Of a stretch of 64,000 nucleotides of DNA, positions 11,741 to 25,400 are shown in pieces. This DNA is from Anaeramoeba flamelloides (lineage: Eukaryota; Metamonada; Anaeramoebidae). Location of the stretch: positions 1,550,001 through 1,614,000 of the forward strand of contig JANTQA010000026.1 in NCBI GenBank assembly GCA_027625915.1, written 5' to 3'. Within the stretch, counting starts at the first letter, position 1; every line of letters begins with the position of its first letter. The notes beneath the pieces were generated by a model, which was not told the DNA's origin, did not search any database, and saw nothing but the letters and a program-made list of their open reading frames with translations. Position numbers and translations under genes: made by a program.

Positions 11741-13084
11741 GTGTTTCGACTTTGTATAAAGACGAGTTTAAGCCATTCAAATTTTTTTATCAAATTGGGC
11801 CTATTTTTTGTATTCAAAATTTCATATATTTCCAATCTAAAACAAAAAAAAGTAATATATTATTTTTATTAAAAATTAAACGAATTCTTGAAAATGGTAA
11901 AATATATTTTTAGTTTTATGTTGGAAAGTCTCGATTTTGAAAAAAAATCAAATATTAGTTATTTTTTTTTAATATTAATATTTGAATTCTATCTAAATAA
12001 ATTAAATTAATTGGGGTATGGGTGATCAAATAAATGAAATTTTGATTGAAAATTAACATCAGAATATCAATTAAATATATATCTATAAAGCAAATTATTT
12101 TTTTTCTTTAAAGTTTCAAAAATTAATTTTTTTGTTTTTAAAAAAAATGAAAAAAAAATAGTATAAAAATTTTTAAATATGGAAATTTTTTTTAATAAAT
12201 TATTTACAATAATTTACAAGAACGTTAATAAAAATTTAAATATGTTTTGTAATGAAAAAAAAAAGAATTTGAATTTTGAATAATATACTTTGTAATTTCA
12301 AAATATCTATTGAAGAAAATTTAATATTGAAAAAATAAATATAATATTATAACCTAAAAATTAAATTTCTGAGTAAAATTTGTAAATGAATTTAACATTT
12401 TAACATTTAGTAATATTATTCTATAAATAAAACTAATATTTTCAAATGTGTGGAATAAAAGGATTTTTATCTTTCAACCAAAAGAATTATCTTGTAAGAG
12501 AAAAAAAATCTTTACATTATTACTCCTACCAACTAAGAATTGGTATTTGATAATAATAATTACAACAACAATAGTAAAAAGAATAAAAACTTTTTATAAA
12601 AAAAGAAATAAAAATTAATTTTACCTTTTTCTATTTCATAAAAAAGTTAAAAAAAAAATATTTCTTACTGAAAAAAATTTTTTTTCTTAGTTATTCTGTT
12701 GATCAGAAGTTTTTGTCACTTCTCATCTACAAAATTTTTAAGTACAGTATATCGCTACTTGTATATTATAAAATTTTGCCTTGTTGTCTTAGAACACAGA
12801 AACCTTAAATATTTTATACATAAAAAAATTTTGACACTATTGACAAACATTAAATTTTTTATTTTTATTCTTACAAAAAACCATTTTATAAGAATTCAAT
12901 AAACTAAACGAAATTTCATAATAAATGTACCAATTTTTTTTTATTTTATATTTCAACAAAAAATAAATATGTCTTGTGTATAGAACTGAATATTAAAATT
13001 ATAATTTTTTTATTATAATTAGTTAAATACAATTTATAAAATATTTATTTTCAAAATTTGATTTTGAATGGGTCAATAAGGGTG

Positions 13085-13832
13085 TTTGAAATATTCCCGA
13101 ATATACCCGAAAAATTTTTAACCACATAAAAACAAGTTTTAGACAACTTCTAAGAAACCCGATGCCAATATACTCAGTTTTATGATAAAATAATAATTTT
13201 TCTTTCAGAAAAAATATTTTTTTTTGAATTTTCTACTTTAAACTACTCTAAAGAGGTTTTAGGTACCCTTTGAGTATATTTGAGTAATTGCTGGTACTTA
13301 TTATGATATATGTATGCGTATGTCAGGGTATTTTGGGTTATTTTATGTTCTGTGTGGTGTTTATTTGTATGTTTTGGTTAATCCAGTTCCTATTATGGAA
13401 TGGTGAGTTAAATAAAGTTCGGCTTGGGTCACCTTGTGTAGGGTATGTGTATGTATTGTACAATTAGATATTACTCGGTTATTTTAGGATTGTATTTAAG
13501 ATTACAAAATTATAGGTTATGATAAAAAATTAGAAATTTTCTTTGAAATTACATTTTCTCTCATTTAGTTAATACCATTTCGAAATGATCAGTAATATTT
13601 ATTATCCAATATATCAATCCCCTTCACACAAAATGGGTTGAATACCATTACCTCAAATTTAATTTTTTGGAATTTTAATATTGTCAGAACAAAATTTTTT
13701 TTCTAAATTAAAATTCCAAATTTACCTTTAAACTGAGTATATTGGCACTAGTGTTTCTTAGAAGTAGTCTATAACGTGTTTTTATGTAGTTAAAAAATTT
13801 TCGGGTAGTTTCGAATTCGGGTATTTACATCG
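13085..13832. mobile_element. Second foldback element with about 110-bp inverted arms
   Basis: The left arm 13087-13196 and the complement of 13722-13829 share TACCCGAA, ATTTTTTAAC, ACATAAAAAC, ACTTCTAAGAAAC and GCCAATATACTCAGTTT in the same order. The ends carry the word CCCGAA, which also occurs just outside the right arm of the 10480-11192 element. The core (about 13260-13500) is G/T-rich on the top strand. Arms are more diverged than in the first element. No coding frame. Confidence 0.7.
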
Positions 13833-14851
13833 ACTATTTGATAGATTCAGCCAATAATTTTGAAATGGAGTTTATTTCCATTATTTGAATTTTTTTCTTT
13901 GTTATTTTGTTCTTTTACCCATACCCTCAATAAATAAATAAGTAAATATTTAAATAAAATTTTAACACTTGTTCTTAGAAGGAAATTTTAGATCTTTATA
14001 TTTTGAAATATTAACATGATAAAAAACGTTATTAAAAGAACCAAAATTCTAAATTCCCATTCAAAATTTTGAACACATCAAAATTCAATTTTTGAAAAAA
14101 AAAATCTTATTTAATCAATTCTAAAAGAATGACCATATTCTAACCATTCACTAATTGAAATGGTTATACTTGTTTATAAACTACAATTCTTCGAAAATAA
14201 AAAAATAAATAAATATCAAATACAAATAAATAATCTGTATGTGAAAAATTTTGGAAATGGGGAAAACAAATAAATAAATTAGTAAATTTGTTTAAATTCT
14301 ATTAGGATTATTGATCGATCAATTGTTAGATACTACCATCTAATTTTTTTTGAGTTTTTCTATTTTGAACAACCCAACTTTAACATAATATCAATCGTTG
14401 AAAAAATTTTTGATCCGAACGAAACAAATTACGTAATTCAAAAAATGAAATGAAAACAAAAACTAAAAGATGAAAAAATGATTTTCATATTTTACAAAAA
14501 TCAAAATTATTTCCAATTTGACTGAAAATTGTATTCTTGTGATTCTTTATCCTGTTTTAACTGTGTGGAAAATGTTGAATTTTAGTTTAGATTATTTTTA
14601 AAAAAAAATTTGAAAATTTAAAAATATATTTACCAATGAAACTAATCTTTAAAAATTCCAGTTTAATCTTCTAATTTTTGTTAACTTTATCTCAAAATTT
14701 GGTAAAAAGATAAAAATAAAAATGTATGAATAAAAAAATAAAAAAAAAAAGTTTTGATAAAAAATTGTATTTTAAAAAAATAATAATATTATAGAATAAA
14801 AAAATATAAAAAATAATAAAAAAAAATAAGGAAAATCAAAATCTGGCAAAT

Positions 14852-16446
14852 TTATTTTTTACCATATCTGCTTTGGAATGCTTGTCTTTGTTTATCTTTA
14901 ACTCTTTCTTCTAGCACTGTCGACTTTCTTGAGTTTTTAAGTGATCTAACCCATTTCTTTTGTTTCATATCTGAATCTAAGGCGAAAATAACTTCTGTTG
15001 CCGATGTTTTAACCAAAATACAGAACTTTCTTTTGTATTCCTTGTAGATTGGCATTGTGACTCTAGCGCCTTCAAGATAAATGAGTCTTTCTGGCTTGTT
15101 AGTTTTTTCAGTTTTAAAGAGAGAAAGTTGACCGTTTTTGACAACCATTTTTCGTGGGTTCCATCGTTTTTTACCAGCAAGCATTTTTCTTCTAGTAATC
15201 GTAGGGTCGTATACATGAACTAAATCTGAGATATTCCATTTGGCCAATTGTGTGTTGACGTATTTCAGCATTTCTGATTTGTCCTTCTTTGTTGATGACA
15301 AGATATGCTTTTTTTCACTATCAAATCTCTTTTGTGCAATCTTTTTAGCTTCAATTTCTCTTTTCAGCCTTTCCTCAAGTGTACCTGTACCCTCCAAGAT
15401 AATGTCGATTTCTGATTTATATTTGTTTAATTTGTCTTCTAATTCTTTAATTCTTCTTCGCAATGCGTCCAGTTCATTTTCTCCATCTTTAATTAATGTA
15501 AATTTATCTTGTTCCAATTGCTTGAGGTGTGCTTCAAGATCGTGTAGAGTTTGCTCCAAGTTTCTATTCTCATTTAATACGTGTACGATCAATTCCTCAT
15601 TTTGTCCGGTTAAGCGATCCAATTTGACCTTCAACTCTTGGATGGCGTTCAACAAAATTTGCTTGTCCTCTTCACACTCCGAGAGCACCAATCCTAAATC
15701 TTGTTTTTCTCTATCGAAATTAGACAGATTCTCTTTGATAAAGTTAATTAAGGAGTCTCGTTCTCCTTTGACTTGGTCGAGTTCATTGGACAATTCCTGG
15801 AGTGCCATTGCCAATTTTTCAATGTCCTCTTGGGATTTGGAAATCAATTTTTCCTTTTCGTTTTGTGCGCTGTAGATCTCTTGGATCAGTCTTTCTCGTT
15901 CGAGCATGTATTCCTTGGCGTCTTGTTCAAATTTATCTTGATCTGTTAAAATTTGTTGGTTGACCCTTTCCAATTCCAATAATTTCTCACGTGTTAGGCC
16001 TTCCAATTCCTCATTTCTTTGATTTTGATTATACAATTCGCCGACGAGGGTACTGTATTCGTTTGCTAATTTTTTATTGGCCAAGGATGCTCGTTTATCT
16101 AATTGTTGCTTTTCAAGTTGTGCCTTTTCCAATTCAGATCTTAGATCATTAATGGCATTTTCCAATTCCATTCTTTCTCTTTCGGCATTGGAAATGGACT
16201 CCATCTTGTCGCCCTTGGCTCTTTCCAATTCCATGGTGAGATCATTATATCGATCCTTCATCAGGTTCAATTCTCTTTGCTTTTGGTCGCGTACAAGATC
16301 CTTTTCCAATTGTGCCTTATCCATTTCTTCATTCAAATTGTCTAACCTTCCCTGCACAATCGATTGGATTCCGCTAATTAAATCCGTTGTGCCGAGCATT
16401 AGCCCCTCTGCTAAATCGCCAGAGTCTTCTGCCTTTTCTGCCCTTC
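14852..16446 (-). other. C-terminal coiled coil and PH-like domain of the giant protein
   Basis: From about 16330 to 15270 (residues roughly 4400-4750) the protein is Glu/Lys/Leu/Gln-rich with heptad-like spacing (for example ELDQVKGERDSLINFI, LKQLEQDKFTLIKDGE). This predicts a long coiled coil of myosin-tail or golgin character. From about 15205 to 14930 comes a compact beta-rich segment, NPRKMVVKNGQLSLF ... RKFCILVKTSATEVIFAL ... KQKKWVRSLKNSRK. Its ending in a helix with an invariant-type Trp is typical of PH domains. Lipid or protein binding is inferred from the fold only. Confidence 0.8.
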
Positions 16447-19400
16447 CAAGCATGAGATCGGCAATTTTTTGGAAACCAGAGATCTGAGCACCTGCGTTAT
16501 AGTCCTTGGGGTTATCGCAATAGGTCTGTGCCGTTTCTGCAATGTTTCTAAATACACCCTCCATGGCTTCCTTTAATCTCTCGTCAACTTCTTGCTTGCT
16601 CCATGGCTGATCTGAAAAGTTTTGTGTCGATTCAAGGTCTGCGATGATGGATCCGCCAGCTGCACCAGCAATTCCTGGCGAATATAGGATTCCGTTTTCG
16701 TTATAGATTTTGATTGCATTGTCGGTGGAAGCCTTAGGGAATCCATCAGTGACAGCAATACATCCGTTACTAGCCAAATTCTGTGCCTCCTTTTCGGTTA
16801 ATTCTCCATGATTATTGCAGGGCATAGCAATGTCGCATTTAATTGTTTCAAAGGGTGATTTGCTTTGGATATATGTAATACCGTTCTCTGCCTGTGCAAA
16901 GTCCTTGAGTGATTTGCCATTTTTGAGGGCCTCTCTGAGCCTTTGGAGTTGTTGTAAATTCAGTCCTCTAGCTGTTTGAATGTATCCGTTATCGTCACTT
17001 AATGTGATTGGGATGGCGCCCATTTCAATCAATTTTTCAGCTGCACTGAGCGAGGTATCATTACATCCAGAGAGGGCAACTTTTTTACCCTTTAGGGTTT
17101 CTCCATTGGCCTTTAACATTTCGTCAGTTAAATATACGAGCCCAACACCAGTGGCTTCGGGATGTAACGAAGAACCGTTCCATTTTTTACCTTCGCCTGC
17201 TGTTAAATTTTCAAAATTTTTATACATGTCATTGAGCAATTCCCCATTGGTACCCTTACCTTCGTTGGGGATGTGTATATCAACACCTACTAATTTATTG
17301 GCCTCTCTAATAAAGGAATCGGTAAAGTTTTTAATTTCGTTTGGTGATTTATTTTCAGGAATGAAATCCGAGCCGCCCTTGGCACCACCCAACGTCAGAG
17401 TGGTTAAGCCATGGCTCAAAGTTTGATCAAGTCCTAATGCCTTAACTAGGCCGAGGTCTGCCTTTGGATCGAAATGTAATGCGCCAGAATAGTCGCCATT
17501 GACGTTACTGAATTGGATCAAGAGACCCTTGTTGACTTGCTTTTGTCCCTTGTCGTCAACCCAGGGCACATCAAATTCAAGAATGTTATCGGGATCCAAC
17601 AAGTCTTCCAGTACCTTGGCATATTCTGGGTCTGATTTCAAGAGGGGCAATAATGAATTCAGCATGTCTTCGACAGAATTATGGAAGTCGAGTTGATCGG
17701 GGAATCGGGCCTTGATGGCTTCTAATAAGTCTTTCAAATATTCTGCCACGTTTTCGCTGGTGAATATCTTTTCACGATCCCAGAATGAAACCTGTGGCTG
17801 CTCAATTCTTTCCGATTTCTCTGGTCGATTTTTCATTGCCTCTGCAATTCTTTGGAAGGCTGCAATATTGGCGCCAGTGTTGTAGTCCTGTGGGTTATCG
17901 CAATATTCCTGTGTAACCTTTGCTGTTTCATTAAAGGCGTCCTTCATTATTTCTCTTAGCTTTTCGTCAAGAATTTCCTTGCTCCATGGCTGTCCTGTTT
18001 CATTTTCTTCCAATTCCAATTTGGAAATGGCTACAGCTCCCGTTGTTGCCAATTTGGATGGAGAGTATAACACGTTATTATCTAAATACAGTTTGATCGC
18101 CTTGTCGTTTGAAGAATTTGGGAATCCATCTGTGACAGCAATACATCCGTTTTCAATTAAATTCTGTGCCTCCTTTTCAGTGATTTCATCTTTGTTCATG
18201 CAGGGCACAGCAATGTCGCAGTCTATTTCACTGAAGACGTTTTTATTTGGTACATATTGTGCGGTGGAATCAAATGAAGAGAATTCTGAGAGTGGTACAC
18301 CGTCTTCCTTTAATTGCCGTAAAATATTTAATTGCTCAAGATCAAAGCCTTCTGGATTGATTAAATAGCCATTTTCATCGCTAATGGTGATTGGAAGTGC
18401 TCCCAATTCAATGAACTTTTCAGCTGCGTTAATGGAACTGTCATTGAATCCAGAGAGAGCCACGGTCTTGCCAACGAGGGATTTTCCATTGGCGTTTAAC
18501 ATCTCATCGGTTAAAAATGCCAACCCGACACCTTCAGCTTCTGGATGTAATACGGCTCCTCCCCATTGGTTACCCTTGCCGGCAGTCATCTTATTATAGG
18601 CATCATATAAATTATCTAATGTCTTTAAATCATTTCCCCTTCCTTCCTGTGAAATTTCAAAGTTCTTTCCTAGGTGATTCAATAGTTCTCTCATGTATGA
18701 ATCAGTAAAGTTTTTAATTTCGTTTTCGGATTTGTTTATTGGAATGAAATCAGAGCCTCCTTTAGATCCACCAACATCTAAAGTGGTCAGTGCATTGGCC
18801 AAAGTTTGGTCCAATCCTAAGGATTTTAGGGTATCTAAATTAGCTGTTGGATCAAACATTAATCCGCCTTTGAAGTCTCCCAGGGCTGAATTATATTGAA
18901 TGAAATACCCCTTATTGGATTCTGTTTGTCCCTTGTCGTTTTCCCAGGGCACATCAAATTCAATAATATTTTCTGGTTCCAATAATTGCTCCAAAAGATC
19001 TGCATACTCGGGGTGCTTTTTCAATAAGGGCAATAATGAATTCAAAAAGTCTTCAACCATCTTATGGAATGCTGGTTGATCTGGGTATTTGGCTTTAATA
19101 GATTCCAAGATATCACTGATGATTTTTTTGGCTTGATAGGTTCCGTCGTCGATCATCTTATCTGCAATTTTTTTAAATCCAGCAATATTGGCTCCAGAGT
19201 TGTAGTCTCTTGGATTATCACAATATTCTTTTGAAATTTTTGATGTGTTTTTGAAGGCGTCCTTCATTAATTCTTTTAATTTTTGGTCAACAACATCTTC
19301 ACTCCAGGGTTGGCCAGTATTATTTTGTTCTTCTTCCAATTTGGAAATGGCTACAGCTCCCTGTGATGCCAATTTGGATGGTGCATATAGGATATCATTG

Positions 19401-22400
19401 TCTCCATAGACTTTGATGGCCTTATTTGTGGAGGCATTAGGTGCTCCATCAGTGACTGCGATGCATCCGTTTTGTGCCAAAATCTTGGCATCCTGTTCAG
19501 TGATTTCTCCTGATTCTTGGCAGGCAATTGCAATATCGCATTTTAATTCTGTGAATGGTGATTTTCCTGCAGTAAATTGAATATTTCGATCCAATCGTGT
19601 GATTTCTCTTAAGGGTTTTTTTTGATTTTTCAATTGTTCCAATTTTTTTAATTTATTCAAATCAAATCCTCGTGGATCATGTACAAATCCTGTTTCGTCA
19701 CTCAAGCTAATTGGGATGGCTCCCATTTCAATCAATTTTTTAGCTGCCTCAATGGAATCTCCATTGAATCCACTCAGGGCAACTCTTTTACCCTTAAGGG
19801 ATTCTCCATTGGCTCTTAGCATTTCGTCAGTGATATATACCAATCCCTTGCCAGTGGCCTCTGGGTGTAATACTGAGCCTCCCCATTTGTTGCCCTTACC
19901 CTGTAAGTTTTTATTATAGGCGTCATATAGTTTCTTTAGATCATTTCCATCAACACCTTTTCCTTCCTTTGTAAATTCCACATTCTTTCCTAATTTTTTG
20001 TTTAACTCTTTCATATAGGCATCACAAAAGTTGCTAACATCGATTTGTGGTTTACCATTGGGGTTGAAATCTGAGCCACCCTTGGATCCACCAACGTTTA
20101 GAGTTGTCAATGATGAGCCTAATGTTTGGTCAAATCCTAGGCATTTTAGGGTATCTAAATTAGTATTTGGATCAAATTGGATGCCACCCGAAAAGTCTCC
20201 TAATATGGAATTTTGTTGAATAAACCATCCTTTATTTTTTTGAACTCTTCCTCTGGAATCCTTCCAGGGCACTTCAAATTCAATAATATTCTCTGGTTCC
20301 AAAATTTGCTTCAAGATATCTGCATACTCTGGATTGGTAGCTAATAATGGTAAAATGGAATTCAAGAATTCTTCAACCATTTTATGATATTCCTTTTGAT
20401 CTGGGTATTTTTCTTTTAATTCCTTCAAGATTTCTTGGGCTAATTGCTTTGCGAGGTGTCGTCGATCTTCAATAATCTTATCAGCAATTTTTTTGAATCC
20501 GGCGATATTGGCTCCGGAATTGTAATCCTGTGGGTTATCACAGTATTCTTGAGCATTTTTGGATACATTGGCAAAGGCATCCTTCATTATTTCTTTTAAT
20601 TTTTGATCGGATTCTTCAGTGGTCCAAATTTTATTAGTTTGATTTTTGATAAATTCCTCTTTTAAAATTGGATCAAATCCAGTTAAAACTGCCAATTTTG
20701 ATGGTGTATATAGGATTCCATTGTCACCATAAACTTTAATGGCTCCCTTGGATGAACCATTTGGTGTGCCGTCAGTAACTGCAACACATCCGCTATTAGC
20801 CAAAAATTTGGCGTCTTCTTCGGTAATTTCATTTTTTCCTTGGCAGGGCATTGCGATATCACATGCAACTGTGTTAAAGGGCTTTTTATTTTGTAAAAAT
20901 TTGGCGTTTCGATCCAATCGGGTGTATTCTCTCAAGGGCTTTCCTTGGTCCTTCAATTGTCTTAATTTTTGTAATTTGTTGATATCAAAGCCCTTGGGAT
21001 CATGAATGGTTCCTGTTTCGTCGCTTACAGTTATTGGGATGGCTCCCAATTTAATTAAATTTTCAAGGTTATCTAGAGTATTCTTTTCAAATCCACTGAG
21101 AGCAACTTGCTTACCTTGGAGTGAATCATTTAGTTCATTAAAGATGTTCTCTGTTGACCTGACAAAGTTGTCCAAATTAATTTGTGCGACTGCAGAATTT
21201 GGATTATATAGGATATCATTATCACCATAGACTTTGATGGCACCCTTGGATGAACCATTTGGTGTGCCGTCGCCAACTGCAATACATCCGTTATTAGCCA
21301 AAAACTTGGCGTCTTCTTCGGTGATCTCATCTTTTTTTGAACAGGGCATTGCAATATCACATTTGACTGTGCTAAATGGGCTTTTATTCATCAAATATTT
21401 CGCGTTTCGATCCAATAGGGTATATTGCTTTAAGGGCTTGCCTTGCTCCTTTAATTCTATTAATTTTTGTAATTTATTCAAATCAAATCCATTTGGATCG
21501 TGTAGGGTTCCATTTTCATCGCTTAAACTGACTGGAAATGCTCCAAATTCAATTAATCTTATAGCTGCTTCAATGGAATCATCATCAAATCCACTCAGGG
21601 CTACTTTTTTATCCTTGAGGGAGTCTCCATTTTTATTTAATAGTTTTTCCATGGCGGTTACAAAGTCATCAGCATCTAAATCAGGGTCTTTTTCCAATTT
21701 AGCCAATGCTGTCGATCCAATTGTTGCCAATCTTGATGGTGTATATAGGATACCATTTTCTCCATAGACCTTAATGGCGTCACTTGTGGAGGCTTCTGGT
21801 TTACCATCAGTTACCGCAAGGCATCCGTTATTAGCCAAAAACTGGGCGTCTTCTTCCGTGATTTCATCTTTGTCTAGGCAGGGCATTGCAATATCACATT
21901 TGACTGTATTGAAGGGCTTTTTATTCATCAAGTATTTGGCGTTTCGATCTAATTTGGTATATTCCCTGAGTGGGATGCCTTGTTCTTTCAATTCCTTTAA
22001 TTTTTGGATTTTATTCAAATCAAATCCTCGTGGATCATATATGGTTCCATTTTCGTCGCTAAAGGTGATCGGTAGTGCTCCCATTTCAATCAATTTTATT
22101 GCTGCATTAATGGAATCATCATTGAATCCACTCAGGGCAACTTTTTTACCTCTGATGGATTCTCCGTTGGCCTTTAACATTTCATCCGTGATATAAGCCA
22201 AGCCAGATCCAGTAGCTTCTGGATGAACGATGGCTCCTCCCCATTCTTTACCCTTGCCATCGGTATTTTTAACAAAGTCTTCATAGCATTTGAAAAGTTC
22301 ATTTCCACCAACTCCCTTTCCACCTTCAGTAAATTCAAAGTTCTTTCCTAATCTTTTATTTAATTCCTTCATATAGGAATCACAGAATCTATTAATTTCA

Positions 22401-25400
22401 TTTTTTGATTTATTTTTTGGCTCAAAATCAGTGCCACCATGTGACCCACCAACATTTAAGGTACTTATTGCATTGGCCAAAGTTTGGTCCAATCCTAAGG
22501 ATTTTATGGTTCCGATATTAGTTTTGGGATCGAATTGTAATCCACCTTTATAATTTCCCAAGTCATCTTTAAATTGAATAAACCATCCTTTATTTTCTTG
22601 AGTTCTTCCATTGTCATCCTTCCAGGGAACATCAAATTCAAGGATATTATTTGGTTCCAAAAATTCTTCCAAGATTTTGCCATATTTTGGATTAGTTTTC
22701 AATAAGGGCAATAATGAATTCAAGAATTCTTCAACAGTCTTAAGGAATTCTGGTTGATCTGGGTATTTTTCCTTTAATTTATTCAAGATATCATTTATGA
22801 TTTTTTTGGCTTGATAGGTTCCGTCGTCGATCATTGTATCTGCAATTTTTTTAAATCCAGCAATATTGGCTCCAGAGTTGTAGTCTTGTGGGTTATCACA
22901 ATATTCTTGAGCAGTTAATGCTGTTTTTTCGAAGGTATCCTTCATTAATTCTTTTAATTTTTGGTCAACAGTTTGTTCATTCCAGGGTCGGCCAGTTTTG
23001 TTTTGTTCTTCTTCCAATTTGGAAATGGCTACAGCTCCCTGTGATGCCAATATGGATGGTGCATATAGGATATCATTGTCTCCATAGACTTGGATTGCGT
23101 CATTTGTGGAGGCATTTGGTGCTCCATCAGTGACTGCAAGACATCCATTTTTAGCCAAAATCTTGGCTTCCTGTTCAGTGATTTCTCCTGTTTCTTGACA
23201 GGCAATTGCAATATCGCATTTTAATTCTGTGAATGGTGATTTTCCTGGATTATATTGAATATTTCGATCCAATCGTGTGATTTCTCTTAAGGGTTTTTTT
23301 TGATTTTTCAATTGTTCCAATTTTTTTAATTTATTCAAATCAAATCCTCGTGGATCATGTACAAATCCTGTTTCGTCACTCAAGCTAATTGGGATGGCTC
23401 CCATTTCAATCAATTTTTTAGCTGCCTCAATGGAATCTCCATTGAATCCACTCAGGGCAACTCTTTTACCCTTAAGGGATTCTCCATTGGCTCTTAGCAT
23501 TTCGTCAGTGATATATACCAATCCCTTGCCAGTGGCCTCTGGGTGTAATACTGAGCCTCCCCATTTGTTGCCCTTACCCTGTAAGTTTTTATTATAGGCG
23601 TCATATAGTTTCTTTAGATCATTTCCATCAACACCTTTTCCCCCTTCAGTCAATTCCACATTCTTTCCTAATTTTTTGTTTAACTCCCTCATATAGGCAT
23701 CACAAAAGTTGCTAACATCGGTTTGTGGTTTGCCCTTGGGGTTGAAATCTGATAGTCCCTTGGATCCGCCAACACTTAATCCAGTTAATGAATTACTAAT
23801 CGATTGCCCAAGACCTAATGCCTTAGTTAATCCTAACGTTGACTTTGGATCAAATTGTACACCGCCCTTTAAGTCTCCCAGGGCTGAATTAAATTGAATA
23901 AACCATCCTTTATTTTTTTGAACTCTTCCTCTGGAATCCTTCCAGGGAACATCAAATTCAAGGATATTTTCTGGTTCCAAAATTTGTTCCAAGACTTCTG
24001 CATACTCTGGATGCTTCTTCAATAAGGGCAATAATGAATTCAAGAATTCTTCAACTGCCTTAAGGAATTCTGGTTGATCTGGGTATTTTTCCTTTAATTT
24101 ATTTAATAAATCTCTTATTATTTTTTTCGCTCTTAGTGTTCCGTCTTCAATCATTTTATCAGCAATTTTTTTAAATCCAGCAATATTGGCTCCAGAATTG
24201 TAATCCTTTGGGTTATCACAATATTGTGCTGCGGCACTTGAACAATTTTCAAACGTTTCCTTCATTAACTCCTTTAATTTATCGTTAACGATTTCTTCGT
24301 TCCATGGTGCATTTGTTTTATTTTCTTCTAATTCCAATTTGGAAATGGCTACAGCACCTACTCCTGCTAATTTATGTGGTGCATATAATATTTCATTGTC
24401 TCCATAAACTTTAATGGCTCCCTTGGATGAGCCATTTGGTGTGCCATCAGTGACCGAAATGCATCCGTTTTGTGCCAAAATTTGGGAATCTTCTTCCGTG
24501 ATTTCATCTTTTTCCTTACAGGCAATCACACAATCGCATTTGACTGTTGTGAAGGGCTTTTTATTTGGAACAAATTTGACACTTTTGTCCGTTAGTGAGT
24601 AATCTTTTAATGTCTTGCCTTGGTTTTTCAATTGTCTTAATTTTTGTAATTTATGTAAATCAAATCCCATTGGATCATGAATGAATCCTGTTTCGTCGCT
24701 TAATGTTATTGGGATGGCTCCCATATCTAATAATTTTTCAGCTGCACTCAGGGAAGTTTCATTGAATCCACTTAGGACAACCTCTTTATCATCAAGACTT
24801 TTACCATTGGCCTTTAGCATTTCTTCGGTGGCATATACCACACCCTTGCCAGTGGCCTCTGGGTGTAATACAGCACCACCCCATTTGTTACCTTTTCCTT
24901 TCAAATTTTGCTTGTATTCATGGTACAATTTTTCTAAATTATTAGGTGAAACACCCTTTTCGCCATCGGTAATTTCGACACTCTTACCTAATTTTTTATT
25001 TAACTCCCTCATATAGGCCTCACAAAAGTTACCAACATCTCTTTGTGGTTTGCCCTTGGGGTCAAAATCAGATCCTCCCTTGGATCCGCCAACATTTAAG
25101 GTAGTAGCTGAATTACCTAATGATTGGTCCAATCCAAAGGCCTTCAATACACTCAAGTTAACTTTTGGATCAAATTGGATTCCGCCCTTCAAGTCTCCCA
25201 GTGTTTTATCATATTGAATAAATATTCCTTTATTTGTTTGCATTCTTCCTCGCGAATCCTTCCAGGGCACATCAAATTCGATAATTTTATCTGGTAAAAT
25301 AAAGTCCCGAACAATTTCGGCATAGTCTGGGTTGGATTTCAATAATGGGATTATGGAATTCAAGAATTCTTCAACTGCATCAACATATTCTGGTTGATCT

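Larger units (their letters stand above)
9910..14851. other. Intergenic region made of repeats, no gene
   Basis: Separates the convergent Myb (+) and giant (-) genes. It contains the nested repeat 10187-11740 and the foldback element 13085-13832, described separately. The remainder is A/T-rich with homopolymers. Short open frames (for example 11441-11737) lie within repeats or low-complexity sequence and show no domain. Confidence 0.7.
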
